Below, in pieces: positions 8,605 to 16,993 of a stretch of 48,480 nucleotides of DNA. Origin of the DNA: Pseudomonadota bacterium (GTDB lineage: Bacteria; Desulfobacterota; Binatia; Binatales; Binataceae). Position 1 is the first letter of the stretch, and each line of letters opens with the position of its first letter. A program made the translations under genes and the position numbers. The stretch covers positions 1 to 48,480 of the forward strand of contig JAJPKA010000009.1 of assembly GCA_021323945.1 (NCBI GenBank), given 5' to 3'. Below the pieces are notes generated by a model that was given only the letters and a program-made list of their open reading frames with translations, did no database searches and had not been told where the DNA came from.

Positions 8605-11007
8605 TTAGGGCCCGCCCTGCCTGCTTGCCGCTCCAAGCGGTGTTGAAACGGAGAAATAGAGCGCGCGCCGAGGACCATACTGAGGCGAGAAAACGCCGAT
8701 GCCGCTCCCTTGACGAATCAGGTACACATGGTCGAACAGGTTCACCACGCAAAGGCGCCCTTCGGCTTCACCCAGGCCGGGAACGTTCAATCGATGGCCC
8801 ACCGCGGCGTTGACTTGCAGGTAGGGGTGCTGCTGCTCCTGGTTGGCAAAGCCGAAACGATATCCGCTGCCCCAGATAGCGTCGATAGTTAGTAGGAATC
8901 CCCAACGCTGATACGACATTCCAACCGATGAACTGAACTCCTGGTCATCATCCAGGTAAATCCAGTGTCGTCTGATGTAATTTAATTCGGCGACGTCGTC
9001 GACCAGGAATTGTCCGCCAGTCACCTCGTGCGCCTGCTGTATCGCGTAGGCGAAGTTGTAGTAAAAGGACAGCCGTCGGGTCGTCTTCACCAGGCTGAAA
9101 TCGACCCCCCAGCCGCGACCATGTCGATACTGCAGTGGCGCGAAGATATATGTTTGGCCGAACTGCGCCAGATCCAGTTTATTGGTCGCCCACATAAACC
9201 AGCCTTCGGTAGTCGCCGTCAGGCCCCAGGGTAATTGCTGGGCGACTCCGGCATCGAAGAACTCATCGTCTTCCGCTTTTATTCGATCATTCCCGAAGGT
9301 GATGCTAGACGCTCCGGTGGTACCTGCAAACTTGGCAACGGTATTGAGAAGGACAGATTCGAACGGAGGAACCTGGAAATAGCGCGCGTAACCGGCATTG
9401 AGCGTCGTCGAAGGACTTATCCTGTATACGAGCCCTACGCGCGGACTGAACTGGTCCTGCCAGCCAAAGTAATTCATCATGTCATAACGAGCGCCGATTA
9501 TCAGCTCGAGGTTCGAGGATGGACGGAACTGATCCTGGGCGTAGACCCCGAACAACAGCGCTTTGCCGTTGAAGTTGTTTATGATTAGTTCGGGCGTGGT
9601 CGAGGGAACGCCGCCGGCGGGCAGTTTAAACACTAGCGCTCGGTTATCAGCCTCGAGAGTCTCGCCGCTAACGTAATCTCCTATCTGGATGGTGTGCTGT
9701 TGGTTCAGGCGATACGAGATGTCGCCTTGGGTGCCATTCATGAAACCGGTATGCAGGACACGGTCCGCGATCCCGCTATAAGCCAGATCAGCTACTGTAT
9801 CGGGGTTGTATTCCAGACTGTAGTAACGGCTGAAGAGCGCAAATTGATAATTAACTTTAGTACCTAGTGATGCTTGCAGAGCAAGAACTCCGAAATAGTT
9901 CTGTTCGAACTCAGTCGTGCCAGTGTCAGCTGAATTGGGATAGGTAACGACACCACTTATCGGAAAAACAACCGGGAGGTCGGGTTGACCGGGAATCTGA
10001 TAAGCGTTTAAGGCAGTGCCAGCGATAAGGCTAAGGCGGGTTTCGGGACTCAAGAGATACGAGAGATAGGTAAAACCTTGCCCTTGGTTGGTACGATCGT
10101 GTTCCGGAGTCGGAGTGGGAGTTGGCGACTGCACGCCGAGCGCACTTTGGTAATAGAAACCACTTAAATAGTAGCTTAATCGGTTGCGACATCCCCCATA
10201 CTGCAGGCTCGGCTGAATCGTGCCTCGCTGGCCCCCGTAATATTCAACCTGGCCACCCGGGCTCAGACATCCATCCTTGGTGTGGATATCGATCACGCCC
10301 TCGTTGCGGTAACCAAACTGCGCAGGCATGAAGTTGTCAATCAGACTCACATCCCGGATGAAATAAGCACTGAATAGTTGCCCGAAGCTGCTGACTGGCT
10401 CGGGCAGAAAGATGCCATTAAGGCGGTATTGAATTCCACCACCGTTCAGACCGTGAATGTGGATTTGACTCTGCCCTTGACCGTAGGAATCCTGGCTGAC
10501 CCCGGGCGCCTGAATCAGGAGATCGTTCAACGGAGTGTTGTCTCCCTGCGGCAAGGAGTGAATGTTCTTGTCGGTAAAGCGATAGACCGTGCTGCCAGTT
10601 TCGGGTGAAAGGGCATTGCGCGCCCGATTGAGCGCCGCCGTGATTCTTACACTCAAAGGTTCCCGCGACTGCATCGCCAACGTAAGCCGCGTATTCGCGG
10701 CCGGCGTCACCACTGCGGTCGCTGGGCTGAATCCATTTCTTCGAGCGATGACCAGATAAGTGCCGTTCGGAACCAGGGGAAAGCTGAACTCGCCGCGTGA
10801 ATCGGTTCTGGTGATGGAGATAATCTGCCTGGTGCTGGATTCCAGTTCCAGCTCGACCCCGACGAGGGGTCTTCCTAGAGAGTCGGTAATACGGCCCGCG
10901 ATGAGGTGGCGGTCGTTGGCGAGGGCCGAGCTTCTGGTGCCGACGACAACGCCTGCCAGGCAGAGTAGCAAGGCGAGCGCAGCCTTAAAGCACAGCTTGA
11001 ATTGCAC
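8605..11007 (-). CDS. TonB-dependent outer-membrane receptor
   Basis: 800 residues. A signal peptide (about 1-30, hydrophobic core LALLLCLAGVVVG) is followed by a carboxypeptidase-regulatory-like beta-sandwich (about 35-115, IAGRITDSLGRPLVGVELEL), then a plug domain (NDLLIQAPGVSQDSYGQGQ, then LNGIFLPEP), then a beta-barrel rich in alternating Tyr/Phe strands to the C-terminus. It imports an unknown ligand through the outer membrane using TonB energy; no TonB or ABC partner lies nearby. The start is GTG at 11007. The last residues (LGAASRQGGP) extend past the expected aromatic end of the barrel. It stands alone, 152 bp from the acyl-CoA dehydrogenase. The upstream 11008-11159 region should hold its promoter; I see no riboswitch there. 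Confidence 0.93.
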   Translation of the reverse strand: MQFKLCFKAALALLLCLAGVVVGTRSSALANDRHLIAGRITDSLGRPLVGVELELESSTRQIISITRTDSRGEFSFPLVPNGTYLVIARRNGFSPATAVVTPAANTRLTLAMQSREPLSVRITAALNRARNALSPETGSTVYRFTDKNIHSLPQGDNTPLNDLLIQAPGVSQDSYGQGQSQIHIHGLNGGGIQYRLNGIFLPEPVSSFGQLFSAYFIRDVSLIDNFMPAQFGYRNEGVIDIHTKDGCLSPGGQVEYYGGQRGTIQPSLQYGGCRNRLSYYLSGFYYQSALGVQSPTPTPTPEHDRTNQGQGFTYLSYLLSPETRLSLIAGTALNAYQIPGQPDLPVVFPISGVVTYPNSADTGTTEFEQNYFGVLALQASLGTKVNYQFALFSRYYSLEYNPDTVADLAYSGIADRVLHTGFMNGTQGDISYRLNQQHTIQIGDYVSGETLEADNRALVFKLPAGGVPSTTPELIINNFNGKALLFGVYAQDQFRPSSNLELIIGARYDMMNYFGWQDQFSPRVGLVYRISPSTTLNAGYARYFQVPPFESVLLNTVAKFAGTTGASSITFGNDRIKAEDDEFFDAGVAQQLPWGLTATTEGWFMWATNKLDLAQFGQTYIFAPLQYRHGRGWGVDFSLVKTTRRLSFYYNFAYAIQQAHEVTGGQFLVDDVAELNYIRRHWIYLDDDQEFSSSVGMSYQRWGFLLTIDAIWGSGYRFGFANQEQQHPYLQVNAAVGHRLNVPGLGEAEGRLCVVNLFDHVYLIRQGSGIGVFSPQYGPRRALYFSVSTPLGAASRQGGP

Positions 11008-11159
11008 TCAAATCCCGTGCGGGGGCCCAGGTCGTGGCTGACAAGGCTGATTGCCGGCCAGCCGGAACTGCCCTGCGATTTTAAAAGTCGGTTGTGGCTG
11101 AATTCCCGTTCACGTCACTTGGCGCCCTTCCTGGTCTCCTCGCCGCTCCGTGTAAAGGG

Positions 11160-12353
11160 CTAATAAGCTTTGGGCAAACCCAGCAGCCGCTCGGCAATGA
11201 TGCCCCGCTGGATCTCTGAAGTACCTTCTTCGATCGTGTTGCCCCGGGAACGCAGGAGTCCGTATTGCCATCGCCCATTCGCGACCACGCCATTCGCCCC
11301 TGCGGTTAGCAGCGCTCGTGGTCCCTGCAGCACGAGGGCGAACTCGTTCATCCGTTGGTTGAGCTCACTCCACAGGATCTTGGAAATCGAGCCTTCCGGA
11401 CCTGGGGTGCCGCCGCGCTTAAGCCGGGAGAAGTTGCGATATGCCAGGTACTTCATTGATTCCACATCGATATAGAACTGTGCCAGAGTCTGGCGCACCT
11501 GTGCACGGCTCAGGTCGCAGCTCCCTTCGTCGAGCATTCGCCGCGCCAATTCCGCCAGGTCCTCGAACGTATTGCGAAAGCGCATCACGGTCGCCAGCGA
11601 AAGCGTTGCTCGCTCGTTCATCAGAGTTGTGAGCGCAACGCCCCATCCGCCGTTCAGTGGACCGAGTAGATTCTCACGCGGTACCCGTACATCTTCGAAA
11701 AACATCTGGTTGAATTCGGCTTCGCCGGTCATCTGCTTTAGCGGTTGGACCGTGATCCCGGGGCTGTGCATGTCAACCAGCAGGTAGGAAATGCCGCGAT
11801 GCTTGGGGGCGGTAGGGTCGGTGCGGACCAGCAGCATGCACCAGTCAGCGATATGCCCCAGCGAGGTCCACACCTTTTGACCGTTAACCACGAATTCGTC
11901 GCCATCCAGCGTCGCACGGGTGTTGAGCGCGGCCAGATCCGAGCCGGAGCCCGGTTCGGAGAAGCCTTGGCACCAGATCTCCTCGCAGGTCAGGATTTTC
12001 TTGACGAAACGGCGCTTCTGCTCTTCGGTGCCGTGCTCGAGAATAGTCGGTCCGCCCATCGACAGGCCGAGTTCGTTGAGCGGTGCTGGCGCTCTGACAC
12101 GGGCCATTTCTTCGTTGAATATCGCACTTTCGATGACGGTTTTACCTTGGCCGCCGTACTCGGTCGGCCACGAAATTCCGAGATAGCCGGCGTCGTAGAG
12201 CCGCCGTTGCCAGTCTCGGAGAATACGGATGGAATCCTCATCGATAGGCAGCGCAAAACCCCGGTCGGCGATTCCTGCCGGCCGGTTCGCTTCCAGCCAT
12301 TTTCGCGCTTTGAGGCGAAACTCCATTTCCTCGGGGCTGTCGCTAAGATCCAT
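11160..12353 (-). CDS. Acyl-CoA dehydrogenase
   Basis: 397 residues in the usual three-domain order. The N-terminal helical domain has YLGISWPTEYGGQG. The FAD/substrate beta-domain has GFSEPGSGSDLAAL, VNGQKVWTSLG and MTGEAEFNQMFFEDVRVP. The C-terminal helical domain ends in the flavin-contacting EGTSEIQRGIIAERLLGLP. It oxidises an acyl-CoA to the 2-enoyl-CoA, passing electrons to ETF. Sequence flavour is that of the large actinobacterial/Binatota-like FadE families acting on branched or sterol/terpenoid acyl chains, but substrate is not determinable. Transcribed away from the GFA gene across an 82-bp gap. Confidence 0.94.
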   Translation of the reverse strand: MDLSDSPEEMEFRLKARKWLEANRPAGIADRGFALPIDEDSIRILRDWQRRLYDAGYLGISWPTEYGGQGKTVIESAIFNEEMARVRAPAPLNELGLSMGGPTILEHGTEEQKRRFVKKILTCEEIWCQGFSEPGSGSDLAALNTRATLDGDEFVVNGQKVWTSLGHIADWCMLLVRTDPTAPKHRGISYLLVDMHSPGITVQPLKQMTGEAEFNQMFFEDVRVPRENLLGPLNGGWGVALTTLMNERATLSLATVMRFRNTFEDLAELARRMLDEGSCDLSRAQVRQTLAQFYIDVESMKYLAYRNFSRLKRGGTPGPEGSISKILWSELNQRMNEFALVLQGPRALLTAGANGVVANGRWQYGLLRSRGNTIEEGTSEIQRGIIAERLLGLPKAY

Positions 12354-12435
12354 GCTTATATTCTCTACCTTAAAATCTCCTGGATGGGTAAATGAGCATT
12401 TGCCGTATCAACCAATTTGCGCCAGATTTTTTGCC

Positions 12436-12858
12436 ATGACCGATGAATTTGAGACCCGCCCCGTCTACCGTGGCGGATGCCATTGCGGGCGCGTCGCCTA
12501 TGAGGTGGCCGGACCAGTCGACGGGCCGGTGCTGGAGTGTAATTGCTCGATCTGTACCAAGAAGGCGTATATTCATTGGATAGTGCCGCGAGAACGGTTT
12601 CGACTGCTCACCTCATGGGAAGAGCTTGCGACCTACACCTTCAATACGCACACGGCCAAACATTATTTCTGCCCTAAATGCGGTGTCGCTTCATTTTACA
12701 TTGCACGTTCAGACCCGGAAAAAATCGACGTCAATCTGCGATGTGTCGAAGGCGTCGATCCGAGGTCGCTCGGCACTGAGCATTTCGACGGGCGCAATTG
12801 GGAAAGTGCGATCCGGACCAGGCGAGGCTCAGCAGTAGTCGATGCGAAAAGGGATTAA
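12436..12858 (+). CDS. GFA-family zinc-binding protein
   Basis: 140 residues from ATG 12436; the open frame begins 207 bp earlier, but that part overlaps the start of the divergent acyl-CoA dehydrogenase. Zinc ligands of the glutathione-dependent formaldehyde-activating (GFA, Mss4-fold) family are all visible: CHCG, CNCSIC and CPKCG. Homologues are mostly of unknown function; true S-hydroxymethylglutathione synthase activity is doubtful for the family as a whole. Divergent from the acyl-CoA dehydrogenase. Confidence 0.9.
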   Translation: MTDEFETRPVYRGGCHCGRVAYEVAGPVDGPVLECNCSICTKKAYIHWIVPRERFRLLTSWEELATYTFNTHTAKHYFCPKCGVASFYIARSDPEKIDVNLRCVEGVDPRSLGTEHFDGRNWESAIRTRRGSAVVDAKRD

Positions 12859-12935
12859 AAGGCATGTTCACGGGGATGGTCGTGCCCGGACGTCTCGTGT
12901 CTTTTCTGCGTCCTCTGAGCTGAGGCGTAAGGATT

Positions 12936-13574
12936 ATGACCTCACTCGGGTTTAATCCAAGCGATTTCAACGTTTTCCAGCTGGAGGGCTTCAACGAGCG
13001 GATGCAGCAGATCTACGCGCGTGTCCGTCCCAAGTTGCTGCGCCTGGGCGACGAACTTGCTCCAGCGCTGACCCGGCGGTTACGCATGGAGTTCTTTCCT
13101 CACGTCGCGAAGCATGCGCGGCGGACCGTGAATCCGCCGCCCGAGACCTGGGCCGCTTTCGGTCCCTCACCCAAAGGCTACAAGCGCTTCGGTTACCTCG
13201 CTCTTTGCATCTCGGGGGCCGGAATCCATGCACGGGTGGTAGTGAAACCGGAAGCGGACCATCGCCCTGAGATGGGCCAACTCCTCAAAACCCGCAGCGT
13301 CGAGTTGGCAAAGGCTTTCAGCGGCACCGAAATAGGCCAATATACCAAGTGGGACTTCCGCCAAATGCCCCAACAGTTCACGGCTGATGAAGGTTTCTTT
13401 TCGGCCTTGGGCTGCAACCTGGAAAAGAAAAATGGTGGACTGGACGTCGGTTTTGGATGGCCGATTAGAACCGCCGTGCAACTCGACCGCGACGAACTGC
13501 TCGACGCCTTCGCCGAACTTGAGCCACTATACCGGATGCTCCGCGTGGCTGCCTCAGAGCGAACAACCCGCTAG
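12936..13574 (+). CDS. UPF0637 (DUF1054, YktB-like) protein
   Basis: 212 residues matching the YktB family of Bacillus along most of its length: FNPSDFNVFQLEGF at the start, RVRPKLLRLGDELAP, then the hallmark HVAKHARRTVNPP with PETWAAFGPSPKGYKRF. No function is established for the family. It is mostly known from Firmicutes, so its presence between a GFA gene and gpsA in this Gram-negative genome may reflect transfer or a wider distribution than annotated. Forty bases separate it from gpsA, so co-transcription is likely. Confidence 0.85.
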   Translation: MTSLGFNPSDFNVFQLEGFNERMQQIYARVRPKLLRLGDELAPALTRRLRMEFFPHVAKHARRTVNPPPETWAAFGPSPKGYKRFGYLALCISGAGIHARVVVKPEADHRPEMGQLLKTRSVELAKAFSGTEIGQYTKWDFRQMPQQFTADEGFFSALGCNLEKKNGGLDVGFGWPIRTAVQLDRDELLDAFAELEPLYRMLRVAASERTTR

Positions 13575-13613
13575 TGCGAATATCGGTCAACGACCCGACC
13601 GGAGTCGTCTCAA

Positions 13614-14606
13614 ATGGCTTCTGTAACTGTGTTGGGGGCCGGCGCTTGGGGTACGGCCCTGGCGATCGTTCTCGCCCGCAATGGCCACGAGGTCAGGCTG
13701 GCGGCCAGGCGCGAGGCGCAGCTTACTGCGCTGGGCAGGTTTCGCGAAAATCAGACTTACCTGCCTGGAGTGCAGCTTCCCCCCGCAGTTCATCTCGACA
13801 AAATGCTGGCGAGCTCTGTCGTCAGCGCCGAGACGGTGGTAATGGCGATTCCATCGCGTTTTGCGCGACTGACGATTGCGCCAATTGCGGCTGCTATTCC
13901 TGAGCACGCTCTCATAATAAGTGTGAGCAAGGGAATTGAGCCGGAATCCCTGCAGACCATGTCGCAGATGTTGACCGACTTGGCCCCACCGACCAGCCGA
14001 ATAGCAGTGCTGTCGGGCCCGGGCTTCGCGCCGGAGATCGCACGAGGAAAAGTCGCGGCATTGGTTGCCGCGGCCCCGATTGAGGCAACTGCCCGGCGTG
14101 TGCAGGATTTATTCGCTGCCAAAACTCTGCGTATATACCGCAGTGCCGACAGGATTGGTGTAGAGCTGGGTGGCGCCAGCAAGAATGTAATCGCTATCGC
14201 GGCCGGAATCAGTGACGGACTCGGCCTTGGTTCGAGCGCCCGCGCTGGGCTAATCACCCGGGGACTTGCCGAGATGATGCGGTTGGCGCATGCCGCTGGC
14301 GCTCAGCAGGAAACTTTAGCCGGCTTGGCAGGTCTGGGCGACCTGGTGCTCACCGCCACAGGCGACCTTTCACGTAATCGTCAATTGGGTCTGGCGATCG
14401 GCCGAGGTGAGCCGATACCCTCGTTTAGCGAGGGATCGCCCGTCCCCGAGGGCATCTCCAACGCCCGAGCAATTGTCAGCCTTGGCCGGCGATACGACGT
14501 CGAGTTACCGATTTCGTCGGCCGTGTATCGGATTATCTATGAAGGCGCCTCACCAGGCGCTATGGTCGAGGAATTGCTCAGTCGCTCGCTCAAAGCGGAA
14601 TTTTAA
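13614..14606 (+). CDS. gpsA: NAD(P)-dependent glycerol-3-phosphate dehydrogenase
   Basis: 330 residues, standard length. The Rossmann GAGAWGTALA is at residues 8-17, followed by SVSKGIE, the SGPGFAPEIARG segment, and the catalytic-domain ELGGASKNVIAIAAGI, which contains the active-site Lys. Further on come GLGDLVLTATGDLSRNRQLG and the PEGISNARAI end region. It reduces dihydroxyacetone phosphate to sn-glycerol-3-phosphate for phospholipid synthesis in the cytosol. Next downstream are a small Cys/His protein and dapB, all on the plus strand. Confidence 0.97.
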   Translation: MASVTVLGAGAWGTALAIVLARNGHEVRLAARREAQLTALGRFRENQTYLPGVQLPPAVHLDKMLASSVVSAETVVMAIPSRFARLTIAPIAAAIPEHALIISVSKGIEPESLQTMSQMLTDLAPPTSRIAVLSGPGFAPEIARGKVAALVAAAPIEATARRVQDLFAAKTLRIYRSADRIGVELGGASKNVIAIAAGISDGLGLGSSARAGLITRGLAEMMRLAHAAGAQQETLAGLAGLGDLVLTATGDLSRNRQLGLAIGRGEPIPSFSEGSPVPEGISNARAIVSLGRRYDVELPISSAVYRIIYEGASPGAMVEELLSRSLKAEF

Positions 14607-14651
14607 ACCTGCACCCTTGGACCGAAGAGGTGCTGAAGACTGGATGGTGAA

Positions 14652-14897
14652 ATGGCGAAGGATGGAACCTGTAAGGCGAGTGGTTGCACTCGCCAGGTGG
14701 TTGGGAAGGGCTACTGCCGAAAGCACTACCGAATGTGGAAGGCCGGTGAAATGCCCAAGCCGCGTTACAAGACCTGTACCGCCGAGAACTGTCACAAGCC
14801 GCGGGCGTATGGCAGCCTGTGCGAGGAGCATTTTATTGCCCGGCGTGGCAAAGCGCCGGCCGCTCCTGCGGCCGCAGCCCCGCAGGCAAGCAGCTGA
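14652..14897 (+). CDS. Small tandem Cys/His (zinc-binding-like) protein
   Basis: 81 residues with two copies of one motif, C-x4-C-x9-C-x2-H. The first is CKASGC...GYCRKHY (about residues 7-26); the second is CTAENC...SLCEEHF (about 42-61). Each copy can supply a full four-ligand zinc site. The C-terminus is an Ala/Pro tail. Similar short motifs occur in phage and bacterial HNH-like or treble-clef mini-proteins, which suggests nucleic-acid or protein binding. I do not recognise a characterised homologue. It sits between gpsA (45 bp upstream) and dapB (46 bp downstream) on the same strand. Confidence 0.75.
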   Translation: MAKDGTCKASGCTRQVVGKGYCRKHYRMWKAGEMPKPRYKTCTAENCHKPRAYGSLCEEHFIARRGKAPAAPAAAAPQASS

Positions 14898-14943
14898 AGA
14901 ACTTTAGCCGACCCCTTTCCTTAACCGCTGGGAGGGCTCCGGT

Positions 14944-15741
14944 ATGGCGAAATTGATAGTTTCAGGCGCCGCTGGGCGAATGGGGCGCCTGCTGGTTTCG
15001 ATGATTGCCGCTGATCCACAGCATACGCTGGTCGGAGCTCTCGAAGCCGACGCCTCGGGTGTTATCGGCCGTGATGTCGGTGAGGTCGCAGGAGTCAGTC
15101 GCCTCGGTGTTTCGATCACGAGCGACTATGGGGCGATCGCGCGACCTGACACAGTGACCCTTGATTTCACTAATGCGGCCGCCTCAGTGAGCCACCTTGA
15201 GGTAGCTGCGTCCAGCGGCGCCGCAATCGTGGTAGGCTCGACCGGTTTTACCCCTGAGTTGGAGGCGCGTGCGCGGCAATTGGCGCCCCGGACACGTACG
15301 ATCATTGCGCCCAACATGAGCCTCGGCATTAACGTGCTTCTGAAAATAACAGCGGAAGTCGCCGCGATTCTTGAGAATTTTGATGCCGAGGTGCTTGAGC
15401 TCCACCATCGTACCAAGGTTGACGCACCCAGCGGTACCGCACTTGCGTTGGCGCAGGCGATCGCGCAGGCACGCAAGATCGAATTTCAGCCCAACGCAGT
15501 CTTCGGCCGAGAGGGGATTACGGGTGTTCGGCCGCAGGCGGCAATCGGCGTGATGGCTCTTCGGGCCGGCGATGCTGTTGGGGACCACATGGTGATCTTC
15601 GGTGGACAAGGCGAGCGGCTCGAACTGATCCATCGGGCCCAGAGTCGCGAGTCGCTCGCTCGAGGCGCGCTACGCGCCGCAGCCTGGCTTGAAAACCAGA
15701 AGCCGGGCTTATATTCGATGCGCGACGTTCTCGGCCTGTAA
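14944..15741 (+). CDS. dapB: 4-hydroxy-tetrahydrodipicolinate reductase
   Basis: 265 residues. The N-terminal nucleotide-binding motif GAAGRMGR is at about 8-15, the cofactor loop has VVGSTGF, and the catalytic ELHHRTKVDAPSGTAL segment carries the essential His pair and Lys. The C-terminal VGDHMVIFGGQGERLEL and HRAQSRESLARGAL are also family-typical. It makes tetrahydrodipicolinate in the diaminopimelate/lysine pathway. A clear GGGAGGG ribosome site precedes the ATG. No other dap genes are adjacent. Confidence 0.97.
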   Translation: MAKLIVSGAAGRMGRLLVSMIAADPQHTLVGALEADASGVIGRDVGEVAGVSRLGVSITSDYGAIARPDTVTLDFTNAAASVSHLEVAASSGAAIVVGSTGFTPELEARARQLAPRTRTIIAPNMSLGINVLLKITAEVAAILENFDAEVLELHHRTKVDAPSGTALALAQAIAQARKIEFQPNAVFGREGITGVRPQAAIGVMALRAGDAVGDHMVIFGGQGERLELIHRAQSRESLARGALRAAAWLENQKPGLYSMRDVLGL

Positions 15742-16049
15742 ACTTTCGCCGTATGGTGCTGCATTTTGAGCCAGAGGTAACGGATGTTTGCTGGCTCCCT
15801 TGCTGAGCAGGCGATGTTGGCACCCGGATCCTCGCCGTTGGAAGACCGGTTTGTGAGGAGTCCAGGCCGGCGAGGCTCGTTCCGGTATCGAAGGTGCGGT
15901 TTTGCAGCTGAACACAGCGTTATGGGCGAAAAACGGTTCCCATGGGCTGCGCTCTGCGGTCGAGAACCGAGAACAGGTTTGCTTACCATTGGCTGGAAAG
16001 GCTGATGTTTTTGTAAACTGCGCCAAGCTCGATTTGAGGAAGCAAAACC
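15742..16049. other. Gene-free region between dapB and the crotonase gene
   Basis: 308 bp without a convincing gene. Short frames on both strands (plus 15784-16005, minus 15709-16056) lack family features. GAGGAAGC just before 16050 is the ribosome site of the crotonase gene. A promoter for the catabolic group is expected here, but no clear -35/-10 pair stands out. Confidence 0.4.
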
Positions 16050-16865
16050 ATGGCATTGATAAAATTCGATGACTACGCCGGCCGCTACAGCACGATTAAG
16101 ATGGAGCGACGCGACGGTATCCTGCAGATGACGCTCCATACCAATAATGCCGAGCTTAAATGGGGGACTGCTCCCCATGAAGAACTGTCCTACGCCTTTA
16201 TGGACGTCGCTCGCGATCACGAAAACCGGTGCGTCATCATCACTGGCACCGGCGATGCGTTCTGCGCCGAAGTTGATGCTGGAGGGGGGCGGGGCGTGCC
16301 CGTCAAGGGGACCGGCGAACCAGCCCCATTTGGGGTCAAGCCGACCACCTGGGACCACATTTACAATGATGCCAAACACCTTTTGATGAACCACCTCAAC
16401 ATCGAAGTGCCGATGATTGGGGCGGTCAACGGACCAGCCCTGATTCACGCTGAATTGGCGGTCTTGTGCGACATCGTGATTGCCTCTGAGAATGCCGAAT
16501 TCCAGGATGCCCCGCACTTCCCCAATGGCGTCGTGCCCGGGGATGGTGTCCATGTTGTATGGCCGCTGGTGCTCGGCCCTAATCGCGGCCGATATTTCCT
16601 GCTTACGGGGCAGAAGTTGTCAGCTCGAGAAGCCCTGGAACTGGGCGTCATCAGCGAAATTGTCCCGCGCGACCGATTGCTGCCGCGCGCGTGGGAGCTG
16701 GCACGACAGATCATTACTCGGCCATCACTCGCAGTTCGTTACGCTCGTGTGGCGCTCACGCAACAATTGAAAAAGCTGATGCTGGATAATTTAGGCTATG
16801 GCCTGGCGCTCGAAGGACTTGGCGCCATCCAATCATTTCCGGGTGCGCGAGGCCCGCGTAACTGA
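16050..16865 (+). CDS. Crotonase-fold beta-diketone hydrolase, 6-oxocamphor-hydrolase-like
   Basis: 271 residues of the enoyl-CoA hydratase superfamily. The match to Rhodococcus 6-oxocamphor hydrolase is much closer than to ordinary enoyl-CoA hydratases (compared from memory): [42 protein letters not shown]. The catalytic residues of that enzyme (His122, His145, Asp154, Glu244) correspond to His133, His156, Asp165 and Glu255 here, all four at a constant offset of +11. That enzyme cleaves a C-C bond in a cyclic beta-diketone by a retro-Claisen reaction, without CoA. I infer cleavage of a cyclic 1,3-diketone during terpenoid or alicyclic catabolism. The limonene-monooxygenase-like gene 128 bp downstream supports this. 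It could also act on another ring diketone. Confidence 0.85.
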   Translation: MALIKFDDYAGRYSTIKMERRDGILQMTLHTNNAELKWGTAPHEELSYAFMDVARDHENRCVIITGTGDAFCAEVDAGGGRGVPVKGTGEPAPFGVKPTTWDHIYNDAKHLLMNHLNIEVPMIGAVNGPALIHAELAVLCDIVIASENAEFQDAPHFPNGVVPGDGVHVVWPLVLGPNRGRYFLLTGQKLSAREALELGVISEIVPRDRLLPRAWELARQIITRPSLAVRYARVALTQQLKKLMLDNLGYGLALEGLGAIQSFPGARGPRN

Positions 16866-16993
16866 CGGGAGCTTGTCAGCGTGCTTGAGGCCTCGAAGCA
16901 GACACCCCATTTGTCGCTGAAAGTGGCACGAGAGCAAATTCGCATAACGCACGAAGCACAATCGGGAGCGGCCTGGATTAAGGCCGAAGCTAG

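Noticed and set aside
15486-16553. Minus-strand 355-codon ORF across dapB and the crotonase gene
   Set aside because: It is antisense to two well-supported genes, spans their boundary and encodes no recognisable domain; a GC-rich shadow frame.
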